Part shown: positions 16,554-24,721 of the stretch, in pieces
Layout: every line of letters begins with the position of its first letter
How positions within the stretch are numbered: position 1 is the first letter of the stretch
Source of the DNA: a virus
Length of the DNA stretch: 64,000 nt
Virus record (IMG/VR): IMGVR_UViG_3300042507_005041
Location: 1 to 64,000 of that record
Strand: one strand, 5' to 3'
Notes under the pieces: generated by a model
The model's database searches: none
What the model was told of the DNA's origin: nothing
What the model saw: the letters and a program-made list of their open reading frames with translations, nothing else
Position numbers and translations under genes: made by a program

Positions 16554-16868
16554 TTAAACTTTCTCTAAAGGAATTATTCTTTTTAGTCTTTTCTTACAAG
16601 AATGGGTAGGAGGTTCATCGTGGCCAATACCAATTTTTATAGAAACGCCACAACTAGAACACTGCCACTTTGTGCCAGCCTTATATTTAGTTGGCTGCAA
16701 AGGAGGTTCATTTACAATATAAGGTATCTCAATATCTTCGTCATCAGAATCATTTTCTACAACCAAGACAGGGACACAAGACGGGCAAAGTTTTGGTTTG
16801 CGTCCACGAGATTTTTGACGAGTCCATTTAACATTACAGGACTCGCAGGTGAGTTCTTCAGTTTCCAT
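16554..16868 (-). CDS. Two-zinc-ribbon protein
   Basis: 104 residues. CESCNVKW ... CPSCVPV near the N-terminus and WQCSSCGVSI ... HSCKKR near the C-terminus make two CxxC-type ribbons with a basic linker (RQKSRGRKPK). Likely nucleic-acid or protein binding. It lies directly downstream of the proteasome-like gene. Confidence 0.6.
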   Translation of the reverse strand: METEELTCESCNVKWTRQKSRGRKPKLCPSCVPVLVVENDSDDEDIEIPYIVNEPPLQPTKYKAGTKWQCSSCGVSIKIGIGHDEPPTHSCKKRLKRIIPLEKV

Positions 16869-16883
16869 GATAAATTCTTTCTT

Positions 16884-17492
16884 TTACTGTTCCTGTATAT
16901 AACAATAGTAAGGAGGTCCAGTATAAGGATCGTATTTTGCTGCAACAGAAATAGCTTTAAGGCATAGTGTTTTTACTTGAGGAGGAGTAAGTTGTTTCTT
17001 CTTATCGAACAAAACAGACATAGCACCCTGAGCATATGCGCCCCCAGTGCCTAAAGCATAAAGTCCGGTAACATCAGATGTCCAAGAATAATCTCCATCT
17101 ACGACATAGATAGAACCATGAATGGAACAGATGATGGTGGAGCCTTGCTCAGCTATATGAGTAGAGTCATCTCTTTCAGGGGAAGCATATCCTTGCACTT
17201 CAAAACAAGCTCTAAGTGAAGGGATAAACTTAGTGGTAAAGAACTGATCTAATTTAGAATCAGATAAACCAGGAGTTGGGACAGGTGGTTGAAAGACGTG
17301 GTGAATAATATTGATTGCACGTACGTCTCCAGCAGCACCTAAAAGGTACTTTCCATTAGTAGCAACCTTAGAAGAGTTTCTTCCTAATGTCATTATTTGA
17401 GAGGCGAATCCGCCCTCGTCCATGGTAGATATTCTAGAGTCAGTGCATATAACACTAAAGCCATCTCCTTGAACTCCTAGTATTGTAGTCAT
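16884..17492 (-). CDS. Proteasome beta / HslV-like N-terminal-threonine protease
   Basis: 202 residues from ATG 17492, chosen because AAGGA lies six bases upstream and because it puts Thr directly after Met (MTTILGVQG). In proteasome beta and HslV subunits the exposed Thr is the nucleophile. Counting it as T1, D17 falls in CTDSR, K41 (SKVAT) matches the catalytic Lys33 region, and AAGDV and YALGTGGAYAQGAM match the GxxGD and HslV-like (A)IGSGGxYA strands. Family members form barrel peptidases fed by AAA+ ATPases. No alpha subunit is seen; a self-assembling HslV-like ring or pairing with host subunits is possible. Confidence 0.75.
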   Translation of the reverse strand: MTTILGVQGDGFSVICTDSRISTMDEGGFASQIMTLGRNSSKVATNGKYLLGAAGDVRAINIIHHVFQPPVPTPGLSDSKLDQFFTTKFIPSLRACFEVQGYASPERDDSTHIAEQGSTIICSIHGSIYVVDGDYSWTSDVTGLYALGTGGAYAQGAMSVLFDKKKQLTPPQVKTLCLKAISVAAKYDPYTGPPYYCYIQEQ

Positions 17493-17563
17493 ATTAATCC
17501 TTATACAAGTCAGAAGAATCAAATAAGAGTATACTGCAGGGAGATAGAAAATACAATTTTAAA

Positions 17564-17713
17564 TTAATTATTTTGTTTAACCAAAGTAAAATAAGAAGAT
17601 CCAAATACTTGAATAGCTATTCTGTTAATTTGATCAGGGTTTGAGGTGGCATAAACATATGATCTATTAGATTTTTGTTTATTTTTGTTTTTTTTGCCTT
17701 TGCGCTTAGCCAA
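17564..17713 (-). CDS. Small basic protein
   Basis: 49 residues if started at TTG 17713, with AGAAGGGA about 7 bases upstream; it overlaps the end of the KTSC gene. The N-terminus is very basic (AKRKGKKNKNKQK), followed by YVYATSNPDQINRIAI. A longer reading frame upstream is antisense-like to KTSC in another frame and is not credible. Possible nucleic-acid binder. Confidence 0.45.
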   Translation of the reverse strand: MAKRKGKKNKNKQKSNRSYVYATSNPDQINRIAIQVFGSSYFTLVKQNN

Positions 17714-17951
17714 CTGTAGTCCCTTCTTTGTGGACACAAAAAGAATGATACACATTTCTGATGTTCTTATTAAAATAAGCACCGCCAGAATGCGCATCAA
17801 TGAACTCTTGATGAACGTATGATGGAACATTTTTGTAAAGCCAAACAGCTTTAGAATTAAAAACAACCATAAGGTCATTTGATTCTATATCCCAAGCGCA
17901 CATAAATAATGTGCTACTATTTGTAAAGTAATGTACTAATAATTTTTCCAT
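17706..17951 (-). CDS. KTSC-domain protein
   Basis: 81 residues. MVVFNSKAVWLYKNVPSYV then SGGAYFNKNIRNVY is the KTSC domain pattern (ordinarily ...YxYxNVP...F..A.S.G.YFN..IR). Its biochemical function is not established. The start codon lies three bases after the 3' end of tRNA-Ser. Confidence 0.75.
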   Translation of the reverse strand: MEKLLVHYFTNSSTLFMCAWDIESNDLMVVFNSKAVWLYKNVPSYVHQEFIDAHSGGAYFNKNIRNVYHSFCVHKEGTTVG

Positions 17952-17954
17952 AAG

Positions 17955-18041
17955 TGGAACGAGGAGGATTCGAACCTCCGAGGGCTTTAAAACCCTGACG
18001 GTTTAGCAAACCGTTGCTTTCGGCCACTCAGCCACCGTTCC
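17955..18041 (-). tRNA. tRNA-Ser(GCU)
   Basis: Acceptor GGAACGG/TCGTTCC, anticodon arm ACGGT-TTGCTAA-ACCGT with anticodon GCT, long variable arm (GGGTTTTAAAGCCC), T arm GGAGG-TTCGAAT-CCTCC. No encoded CCA; the next ATG follows N73 after three bases. Confidence 0.9.
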
Positions 18042-18111
18042 GTAAACATACTAACAGGTTAACAATTTGTCCATTTTCGAAGTGATTCATCAGTAAATGT
18101 TAGTATGTTAG

Positions 18112-18185
18112 CGCCCTCGGTATGATTCGAACATACGACCTGCGGATTAGAAGTCCGATGCTCTATCCAGCTGAGCTACGAGGGC
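18112..18185 (-). tRNA. tRNA-Arg(UCU)
   Basis: Acceptor GCCCTCG/CGAGGGC, D arm GCTC/GAGC, anticodon loop CTTCTAA (TCT), T arm GTATG-TTCGAAT-CATAC. It would read AGA/AGG, the main Arg codons of the AT-rich phage genes. Confidence 0.9.
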
Positions 18186-18191
18186 ATTGAT

Positions 18192-18632
18192 TTATAGATC
18201 AGGATAAGAATGTTGTTTCTTAGTATCAGAGTCTATAAATAATTTTATCTGAACAATTTGATTTTCGTCTTTAACCAAATAAAAAAAACCATTTGTCCAA
18301 AACATTCCAGCTACCAAATAACCTGGCTTATCATTTTTTGGAGTTAAGTGGTAAGCCAATCCTGTTTCTAGCATTTTATATTTAAAAACACCTAATGGAT
18401 ACGCACTCCAATAAGAATCATGAATTTTTAAATCTTCTGGAAAAGGAATTTTACCATGAAAGTTTACAAAATTTTGAGTCAATAAATAAACAGCTTGAGG
18501 ATCATGAATAGATGAATCATAAACAATCCAATCTTTATGAGCTTGATAAAAAAGAAGGAAATCAAAAGAGTCCTGCTCATAAAGAGTAGGGTCTATAGAT
18601 GAAATGTTTTCTATCAATAAATTGGGTGACAT
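18192..18632 (-). CDS. Hypothetical protein
   Basis: 146 residues, aromatic-rich with mixed strands (YWSAYPLGVFKYKMLETGLAY). Ends just before tRNA-Arg. No family recognised. Confidence 0.5.
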   Translation of the reverse strand: MSPNLLIENISSIDPTLYEQDSFDFLLFYQAHKDWIVYDSSIHDPQAVYLLTQNFVNFHGKIPFPEDLKIHDSYWSAYPLGVFKYKMLETGLAYHLTPKNDKPGYLVAGMFWTNGFFYLVKDENQIVQIKLFIDSDTKKQHSYPDL

Positions 18633-18637
18633 AATAA

Positions 18638-19015
18638 TTAACTATTCTTTAGCAGTATCTTTACGTAAAGAGTCTTGCGCTCTATGTTAGATAAAAACTT
18701 AACAGCAGTCATTCGCCAGTTGTGTTGCTTATTAGAATAAAGAATAAAATCTTCTTCAGAATAATTAGAATTATTAAGCTTAACATTATTCTTGTGCATC
18801 TGTACTTTAGTGTTTTGACAAGAAAGTTGAAGTTCTATTTCTTTTCTTAAAAGCTGTAAAGAATAGTGCCAAAGATCTAAATGGTCATGAAGATAATTTA
18901 TTACCTCTTGAGAAACCTCAGACTTAATGTCTGAGATAACTAATTCTCGAAAGCTAGAAAAGTCATCTTTAGATATTTTATCTATAGACAGTTCATTCAG
19001 TTGCTTCAGTGTCAT
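18638..19015 (-). CDS. Hypothetical helical protein
   Basis: 125 residues, mostly helical with a basic C-terminus (MTAVKFLSNIERKTLYVKIL). Its start overlaps the end of the UDG-like gene by 23 bases. No family recognised. Confidence 0.5.
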   Translation of the reverse strand: MTLKQLNELSIDKISKDDFSSFRELVISDIKSEVSQEVINYLHDHLDLWHYSLQLLRKEIELQLSCQNTKVQMHKNNVKLNNSNYSEEDFILYSNKQHNWRMTAVKFLSNIERKTLYVKILLKNS

Positions 19016-19748
19016 TTTTGTTATCTTTCTTATAGCATAATTGGTATACTTGAGATATATCTTGTTGAAAAGAATCTTGTGCAGTTTCGCCGGATTTTAA
19101 AACGTAGTTTAAAGAATACAACGGATATATGGGCCAGCTTCCTAGCCAAGTAAGTTTCTGTTTATAATCTTTTATTTTTAAATCAGAACCAAATAAAGCT
19201 GACAAAACAGTAGCTCCAACAGTGCAGATTATCTTTGGGTTCATAATATGTATTTCAGACTGTAAGTAAGAAACACAGTTGTCTATATATTTTTGATCAA
19301 CATCTCTAGTTGGACATCTTAATAGATAGGTCAAACATATGTTATCTGAAGAGAATCCAGAGTTCTTAAGAGAGTTGATAAAAAAATCAGAAGAAGCTTG
19401 ATCTAAATACGAAGTCTCTAATACAAACAAAACATCAGGGTTATTGACGTTCCATTTAGGAAGAGCTGGGGTAAGACTACCAAGTTGGCATTTTCTACAA
19501 TTGTGTGCAACAGTATGAAGTTCGGTTATCTTCATAGAAGTTTTAGACGCAATGGAAGAAACTCTTGCCTCTTTAATAATTTTTACCACATCTGCGTTAG
19601 GCAGCTTGCCATCAATAGCTTCAAATATAGAAGAGACAATGTCTGTCTCCATAAATCCTAATTGACCATAGGACTTAGAGGGAGATTCAGACAAAGCCTC
19701 ATCTAAAATGTTTTGTAGTAAAGAGTCGTCGTATTGACTAGAACTCAT
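18993..19748 (-). CDS. Uracil-DNA glycosylase superfamily (family 4-like, Fe-S) protein
   Basis: 251 residues from ATG 19748, inside the end of the SSB gene. HNCRKCQLG, YLLRCPTR and a later DNCVSYL provide the four cysteines of 4Fe-4S UDGs; the motif order (CxxC, a strand PDVLFVLE, CLTYLLRCPTR, then PKIICTVGATVLSALFG) follows family 4. The usual catalytic GE.PG loop is replaced by LETSYLD, so activity on uracil is uncertain. The pairing with SSB supports a DNA repair or replication role. Confidence 0.65.
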   Translation of the reverse strand: MSSSQYDDSLLQNILDEALSESPSKSYGQLGFMETDIVSSIFEAIDGKLPNADVVKIIKEARVSSIASKTSMKITELHTVAHNCRKCQLGSLTPALPKWNVNNPDVLFVLETSYLDQASSDFFINSLKNSGFSSDNICLTYLLRCPTRDVDQKYIDNCVSYLQSEIHIMNPKIICTVGATVLSALFGSDLKIKDYKQKLTWLGSWPIYPLYSLNYVLKSGETAQDSFQQDISQVYQLCYKKDNKNDTEATE

Positions 19749-20178
19749 CTGGAACAGAGTATGACGAAGCGCCACCACTCTGCTTTGTTGCAGCAGCACC
19801 AGAAGAGGAATCAGACTTCTGGAATGAGCCTCCGGCGTAGGTAAGAGCTTCAGCTACAACAACAATCTTAGAACGATTCTGACTGTCTTGCTGCCAACGC
19901 TCTTGGATCAAACGTCCAAGAATCTGGATCTGAGAACCCTTCTTCATCTTACCTTCTGAAACTTGCTTGGCAACAAAAGAAGCGTTCTTTGATGCGAAGT
20001 CAGATCCATCTTTAAGGTAATAGACAATGTCAAAATAACCAGAGCTAACTCCGGCTCCCTTTTCACTGCCAGCATAGTCAACAGCAATGCGGAACTTAAG
20101 AATGTTTCCGTTTGCTACCAACTCTGGGTCTGATACGATACCTGCTGTGAGGTTTACTATGTTACGTGGGTCTATCAT
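19738..20178 (-). CDS. ssb: Single-stranded DNA-binding protein
   Basis: 146 residues from ATG 20178 (MIDPRNIVNLTAGIV); a TTG 15 bases upstream is possible, but GGAAAG is well spaced for the ATG. OB-fold pattern with FDIVYYLKDG and KKGSQIQILGRLIQERW, then a Gly/Ser linker and an acidic tip SVPDEF like the SSB partner-binding tail. It would coat replication intermediates and recruit repair proteins. Confidence 0.85.
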   Translation of the reverse strand: MIDPRNIVNLTAGIVSDPELVANGNILKFRIAVDYAGSEKGAGVSSGYFDIVYYLKDGSDFASKNASFVAKQVSEGKMKKGSQIQILGRLIQERWQQDSQNRSKIVVVAEALTYAGGSFQKSDSSSGAAATKQSGGASSYSVPDEF

Positions 20179-20193
20179 TTCTATACTTTCCAA

Positions 20194-20433
20194 TTAGTCT
20201 TTGTTTAATGTTTCTTTAAATGTATTAGATATTTGATCTAAAAATTCCGTAGAAGTTTTTACTGCTTCTATCGGTCCATATTGTACCATGAGATGATTCA
20301 ATAAAGAAAGGAAAAGATTATATATACCAGATTTTAAATCTGTGACAACATCAGTAGAAGTACCTTCTTCTATGTCGTCTACTAATTTAAATTCAGGAGC
20401 TTCCTGAGGTGTATCATTATCTTCTGTCGGCAT
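20194..20433 (-). CDS. Hypothetical acidic protein
   Basis: 79 residues with an acidic N-terminus and a helical C-terminus (YNLFLSLLNHLMVQYGPIEA). Between the MerR-like gene (17-base overlap) and ssb, so it may belong to the same replication-linked transcript. Confidence 0.5.
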   Translation of the reverse strand: MPTEDNDTPQEAPEFKLVDDIEEGTSTDVVTDLKSGIYNLFLSLLNHLMVQYGPIEAVKTSTEFLDQISNTFKETLNKD

Positions 20434-20731
20434 TTGAACTTACTCTATTCGCTATTGCTTCATCTATAATTTGACCCAAATGTTTTGCGTCCCTATAACC
20501 TTTGTCATAGAGAACAGATATTATGGGTTTAGGATCAGCGTGGTTGTATGTTATTAATTGGAGATTTAAAACATCGTTAATTGTATAAACTCTGTAGTTA
20601 TTTAAATCTCTTCGAGGATCAGGATACTTTTTGTTTTTTTCTCTATTAGCAATAGTCAAAGTTGATACGTTTAATATCTTTGCAACCTCTGATCTATTAA
20701 AGCTAGGTTGAGAAGATTTAGCTTTAGACAT
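20417..20731 (-). CDS. MerR-type helix-turn-helix regulator
   Basis: 104 residues. FNRSEVAKILNVSTLTIANR is a MerR/excisionase-type winged HTH, followed by YRVYTINDVLNLQLI. First gene after a promoter at 20767-20795, ahead of ssb, so it may regulate that operon or act as an accessory DNA-bending protein. Confidence 0.65.
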   Translation of the reverse strand: MSKAKSSQPSFNRSEVAKILNVSTLTIANREKNKKYPDPRRDLNNYRVYTINDVLNLQLITYNHADPKPIISVLYDKGYRDAKHLGQIIDEAIANRVSSNADRR

Positions 20732-20766
20732 TTGGTTTGTTACCTTTTTTAAAGTTTATATTAGAT

Positions 20767-20795
20767 ATAATAGCAAAAAGGTGTATAAAAATCAA
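20767..20795 (-). promoter_or_regulatory. Sigma-70-like promoter of the MerR-ssb-UDG operon
   Basis: Minus strand TTGATT, 17 bases, TATTAT, with TGC directly before the -10 (extended -10). The spacer contains TTTATACACCTTT, also found at about 52380, which may be an operator. The promoter lies in the 66-base gap after the E2-like gene. Confidence 0.6.
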
Positions 20796-20797
20796 CC

Positions 20798-22024
20798 TTA
20801 AGACAAAAATTTTTCATAAATATTAGCAAAAGTTTTTCTGAAAGAAATAACATTAGGAACTTTTTGAGACAATTGAGTTAAAATTGAATCAGATGTAACA
20901 GCAGCAACAGCTTTGGCTATACTTTTTTCTGTAACAAGATTAGCCTTTGACAAAGCTACTTGATAAAGATGAGAGTCTCTTACACTTTCTTCAGAAATAC
21001 AATCATCATAAGAGTGGTCGTAATCTTCGTCTTCTCCGTCGTGATCATATTCACACAAAATTATGTCGTTTTCAAAAACATATTGATTGAAAAAATCTTG
21101 AGATGCATTTGCTTGTTCTTGGTAATAAAATTCTGCGTTAGTATAATTGGACCAAACAATAGAACTTACTTGATCTAATGGAATAGATTCCCAGCATTTG
21201 AAGAATGCGTCGAAATAAGATTTATGAGTCAGTCTAGGAAGACCGTAAATAGGATTGCTTTTTAAGAACTCAATAGATTTTGGAACAGAGACTTCAGCCC
21301 AAGGTGCAAATTCTTCAAACTTTTTAGAAGATAAGAACTGAGCTATATTTTCTGTTATATCAAAATTGAAACCACTATTCCAAACCCAGTCAAAAGCAGA
21401 AGCAATAACACCAGAAATAGTTTGAGGATACTTTTCTATGTCATCAATAGATGCAAAGAAAGGACGACACAAGTTGCCATTAGAATAAAAGTTAAACATT
21501 GGAGGACAATAAACTGTTTGATCCGGATGAGTTAAAGAAGATTCTGCAAAGAACATTCTCACAGCAACCAATCTCATGTCAGATGGGTTAAAGGTACAAA
21601 CATATACTTGCCATGGCAAAGGGATGTAATACTGAGAGGTGCTAGTTTCGTCTCGTATATTATCTCTGTAATCGTTATCTATATCAATAACCTGATAAGA
21701 AGGAGGGCGTTCAAAAACAACAACTCCATCAGAAACAAATCGAACACCAGGAAAATAAATATCGTCTAATTTAAATCCAGAACTATTTATTTCTGATGTC
21801 AAAAGGTATTCTCTAAGAATGTTAGAAAAAGTAACACCGTCTAAATCAACAGTTTGAGCACCAGAACTAAAGTGTGGATTATTAACTTTTGCTATTGGCT
21901 TTTGGAATGCCCGGCTAAATAAAGTAGACTTGGAGACATCTTGTTCAGGAAAATGTTGAGTTTCAAGATAATAAACAGGAGGAGAAGAAAAATCATTAAA
22001 AATAAAATCAGCTGGAGACAACAT
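20798..22024 (-). CDS. E2-like (PRTRC-B / Prok-E2 type) protein 1
   Basis: 408 residues from ATG 22024, chosen for AGAGGAG seven bases upstream. Residues about 75-230 follow the PRTRC protein B layout: VVVFERPPSYQV, then YYIPLPWQVYVCTFN, VAVRMFFAESSL, and PMFNFYSNGNLCRP, where the Cys would be the E2-type catalytic residue. The N- and C-terminal parts are unrelated to anything I know. It overlaps the next E2-like gene by 17 bases. E2 proteins carry an activated ubiquitin-like protein; catalysis here is inference. Confidence 0.6.
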   Translation of the reverse strand: MLSPADFIFNDFSSPPVYYLETQHFPEQDVSKSTLFSRAFQKPIAKVNNPHFSSGAQTVDLDGVTFSNILREYLLTSEINSSGFKLDDIYFPGVRFVSDGVVVFERPPSYQVIDIDNDYRDNIRDETSTSQYYIPLPWQVYVCTFNPSDMRLVAVRMFFAESSLTHPDQTVYCPPMFNFYSNGNLCRPFFASIDDIEKYPQTISGVIASAFDWVWNSGFNFDITENIAQFLSSKKFEEFAPWAEVSVPKSIEFLKSNPIYGLPRLTHKSYFDAFFKCWESIPLDQVSSIVWSNYTNAEFYYQEQANASQDFFNQYVFENDIILCEYDHDGEDEDYDHSYDDCISEESVRDSHLYQVALSKANLVTEKSIAKAVAAVTSDSILTQLSQKVPNVISFRKTFANIYEKFLS

Positions 22025-23219
22025 CTTCAAGCTCCTCTTGGATAGCATTAAAATATGGAGATACTTCTTCGTTTGTTAGATCAAAATTAAAAGAGGTATT
22101 ATTTTCAAAGAAATCATTGTTTTTATTTTGATAAAAATGATCATAAATTTTTGCAACAATGTATGGATTAGAAGAATATAAATCAATATTTTCTTGAGAA
22201 TAATTAGTGATAACTACTCTAGCACTGACAGAGGTAGTGGAATGGTAATCAAAAGAGTTAGAGATAGAATCGTCTACTATAAGAGTAGGATTACTATAAG
22301 GAGACCAATTATAATCTCTTGTAACAGATTTCTTAGTTATTTGATTTTGAATCAAGGAAGCAATATTGCTAAGATGATCAGGAAAAGTTTCTCGACGTTT
22401 TTGAGAAACAATACTTAAATTATTTTTGCAGTGAGAAATATAATTAAGAAGCTCTTCTAAAGAAAGACTAGAAAGTAAGTAGAGCATTTGGTTATATGTT
22501 TTACCAGTGCTTCTACTTCCACCCAGTGCATTGTAATTCTTAGGACCCTTATTAGTCTTTAAAACTCTGTGTATAATGTCATTAGAGTAAAAATAATTAC
22601 TAAACGGAAGAGCATTTGATAAGTCGCAATTCCAACCAGCAAAGTAAGAATTAAACAAAGCATTGTAGATGTCTGCTATAGGAGCTTGACCTTTAATGAG
22701 TTGAATAACAGGTTGGGAATCTTGGCCCATGCAAATATTGCCACCACTACTATTTGGCAAGAAACAAGGAACTAAGTCTTCTTGAAATGAAGACAAAGGC
22801 TTGTCATTAAAATATATACTAAAAGAAAAACCGCTAGAAAAAGTATGACCTTTAGGATCTAAAGATATAACACAAACAGTCCAAGGAATCCACATCTTAA
22901 TAGAATCTAAATACTTTGGACAAGTTCTGTAGCTGTAAGAATTTGAAGTAGAAAAATCTACATCTATTTGAAAAGGTGGGCGTTCAATAACATAAACGTT
23001 TTTATCTTCAGAGACATAACGAACAGCTAAGGGGTACAAAGAAAAGTTATCTTTTCCATCAATCTTAGAGTAATTCATTTTAGCTTGTTCTAAGAAATCG
23101 TATTCATATACACTATATTTAAGATGAAGATCTTCTAAAACTGGGGTAGTAGCATTGCAGTGTGTAAAGAAAAGCTTACCCTCACTCAAAAGAGAGTATG
23201 CATAATTAATATAGTTCAT
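22008..23219 (-). CDS. E2-like (PRTRC-B / Prok-E2 type) protein 2
   Basis: 403 residues from ATG 23219; a GTG at 23228 overlapping the previous stop is an alternative. VYVIERPPFQIDV, IWIPWTVCVISLDPKG-type strands, FSIYFNDKPLSS and LPNSSGGNICMG reproduce the same E2-like block, with Cys in GNICMG. The order ERPP, (I)PWxV, strand, PN..GNxC is shared with protein 1. A Gly/Ser/Thr-rich NTP-like loop (LGGSRSTGKTYNQ) follows later. Coupled to both neighbours. Confidence 0.6.
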   Translation of the reverse strand: MNYINYAYSLLSEGKLFFTHCNATTPVLEDLHLKYSVYEYDFLEQAKMNYSKIDGKDNFSLYPLAVRYVSEDKNVYVIERPPFQIDVDFSTSNSYSYRTCPKYLDSIKMWIPWTVCVISLDPKGHTFSSGFSFSIYFNDKPLSSFQEDLVPCFLPNSSGGNICMGQDSQPVIQLIKGQAPIADIYNALFNSYFAGWNCDLSNALPFSNYFYSNDIIHRVLKTNKGPKNYNALGGSRSTGKTYNQMLYLLSSLSLEELLNYISHCKNNLSIVSQKRRETFPDHLSNIASLIQNQITKKSVTRDYNWSPYSNPTLIVDDSISNSFDYHSTTSVSARVVITNYSQENIDLYSSNPYIVAKIYDHFYQNKNNDFFENNTSFNFDLTNEEVSPYFNAIQEELEDVVSS

Positions 23220-23227
23220 AGGTACCA

Positions 23228-23794
23228 CTAAGAGATTAAGGAATTTAAATAAGACTTATTTGATTTTTGTTCAACAATAGGAGAATCTATATTTTGAAAA
23301 GAATAATTAGGAATATATTCTTCTAAGAAATTAATAAAGACTTTTTTAGCTTCTTCTTCAACAGAGTTATCTAAGTTAGATAAGTTAGTATAAGATAAAT
23401 TAAAAAGAACTTTTTCATCAGATGTATAAATCTTATAATCATAAGTTCCATTGAAAGAACGAAAACGAGTCAGATAATACTGTGTTGTTTTGTCGCCAAC
23501 AGTAGCAGAAGCTTTTGAAGATATAGAAAAATCAGGGACATAAAAGGGACAAGAGTTCTGCCGAGCAGCAAAAGCACAGTGGGTAACGGAATTAGGCTGA
23601 CTAGAAGCAAGCTGCATCAAAGGAGAAGAACAAGCATATACGCCAGGGTTATTGGCATACTCATATTTATCACTAGGATTTAACATATCTTTGTGAGTAA
23701 AAGACTTGCAAGATACTTCATATTGAGAAGCAATTCTTACAGCGATTGAAACATCTTCTACAAAAGAAGTGTCAGTAATATTTTCTGTAGACAT
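23228..23794 (-). CDS. Hypothetical protein in the ubiquitin-like cluster
   Basis: 188 residues. Five Cys residues in the first half (VSCKSFTH, VYACSSP, THCAFAARQNSCPFY), possibly a metal site; the second half is acidic and helical. One base separates its start from the previous stop. No family recognised. Confidence 0.5.
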   Translation of the reverse strand: MSTENITDTSFVEDVSIAVRIASQYEVSCKSFTHKDMLNPSDKYEYANNPGVYACSSPLMQLASSQPNSVTHCAFAARQNSCPFYVPDFSISSKASATVGDKTTQYYLTRFRSFNGTYDYKIYTSDEKVLFNLSYTNLSNLDNSVEEEAKKVFINFLEEYIPNYSFQNIDSPIVEQKSNKSYLNSLIS

Positions 23795-23795
23795 A

Positions 23796-24443
23796 TTATC
23801 TCCAGGTCATACGAGAGTCTATGTAACTCTTGTGTTCAAGTTCTTGAATTTTTTTGGTAAGAATATCTATAGAACTGTTCTTCTGAAGGATAACGTTATA
23901 CAAGTATTCATTGTCGTTTTTTAACGAATTAAAATTGCGCAAAAAGGAATCAAATGTCTGTTGCATTTTATCAGTAGACTGTTGTACAGGTACAGAAAAA
24001 TCTTCAAATAACAAAGTGGTATTAAAAAGAATAACAGAACCTGGACCAGATCCAATTTGTTTAAAGTAATTATTAGATGTTAAGTAATCATACAAAGCAT
24101 CAAAGGCAGTAGGAAGAAAGTCAGAAAAGAATAAGTTTTTTAAAGAAGACCTAGAACCAAGATATACATAAGTATAGCTTTGAGCATGTTCTTCAAGCCA
24201 TTGATTAGCAATGGATATTTCTTGTGAACTAAGTTCAGATATTTTACTAGAATACAAATGTACTCCACACAAAGAACTTGGATTGTTAGCAGAGAAGTTT
24301 TTGAGTGAAGCGTAATTCTTTTTAGCAAGATTAAATGCTACATAAGAATTTAAAGGATAAAGATAATCATCCATAGAACCAAGAATGGGGTTCATTATTT
24401 GTGTAGAAAAATCTGGCCGTGTAAGATCAGAAAGAAATATCAT
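23796..24443 (-). CDS. Hypothetical coiled-coil protein in the ubiquitin-like cluster
   Basis: 215 residues: a mixed N-terminal domain, then a predicted coiled coil from about residue 155 (MQQTFDSFLRNFNSLKNDNE ... IDILTKKIQELEHK). Overlaps the previous gene by 4 bases. No family recognised. Confidence 0.5.
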   Translation of the reverse strand: MIFLSDLTRPDFSTQIMNPILGSMDDYLYPLNSYVAFNLAKKNYASLKNFSANNPSSLCGVHLYSSKISELSSQEISIANQWLEEHAQSYTYVYLGSRSSLKNLFFSDFLPTAFDALYDYLTSNNYFKQIGSGPGSVILFNTTLLFEDFSVPVQQSTDKMQQTFDSFLRNFNSLKNDNEYLYNVILQKNSSIDILTKKIQELEHKSYIDSRMTWR

Positions 24444-24721
24444 ATATTCTCCATAGAAATAGAATCAAAAGATAGTGTTTTGTTTTTTAACAAATCAGAT
24501 ATCTGTAAAGATGATATATGCAGAGAAAGAATATCTGGATAGATAGACTTTGCGACTGGATATATTTTAGATAAATAAAAAAGATTGTTTAATATTGCAG
24601 ACTCTTCTAGGTCTACAAAAAGAACAGAAGTGTTATTGATCGGTTCCGTCAGATAACTTTTCTGCAACCAAGTCCTCAAGGGCTGAGGCAACTCCTGGAC
24701 TTTCTCCAGCCAATAAACCAC
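24440..24721 (-). CDS. Hypothetical protein, start uncertain
   Basis: Up to 93 residues from ATG 24721, but that overlaps the upstream gene by 89 bases. A TTG near 24664 would shorten it. The conserved-looking core is TSVLFVDLEESAILNNL onward. No family recognised. Confidence 0.4.
   Translation of the reverse strand: MVYWLEKVQELPQPLRTWLQKSYLTEPINNTSVLFVDLEESAILNNLFYLSKIYPVAKSIYPDILSLHISSLQISDLLKNKTLSFDSISMENI

Noticed and set aside
17714-17878. Upstream extension of the small basic gene at 17564
   Set aside because: This part overlaps the KTSC coding frame and has low-complexity hydrophobic sequence; a TTG start at 17713 with a ribosome site fits better.
24640-24660. A CGGA quadruplet fusing the genes at 24633 and 24440
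   Set aside because: The CGGA there is not in frame 0 of the upstream gene (it reads GAC GGA), so the two are just overlapping genes.
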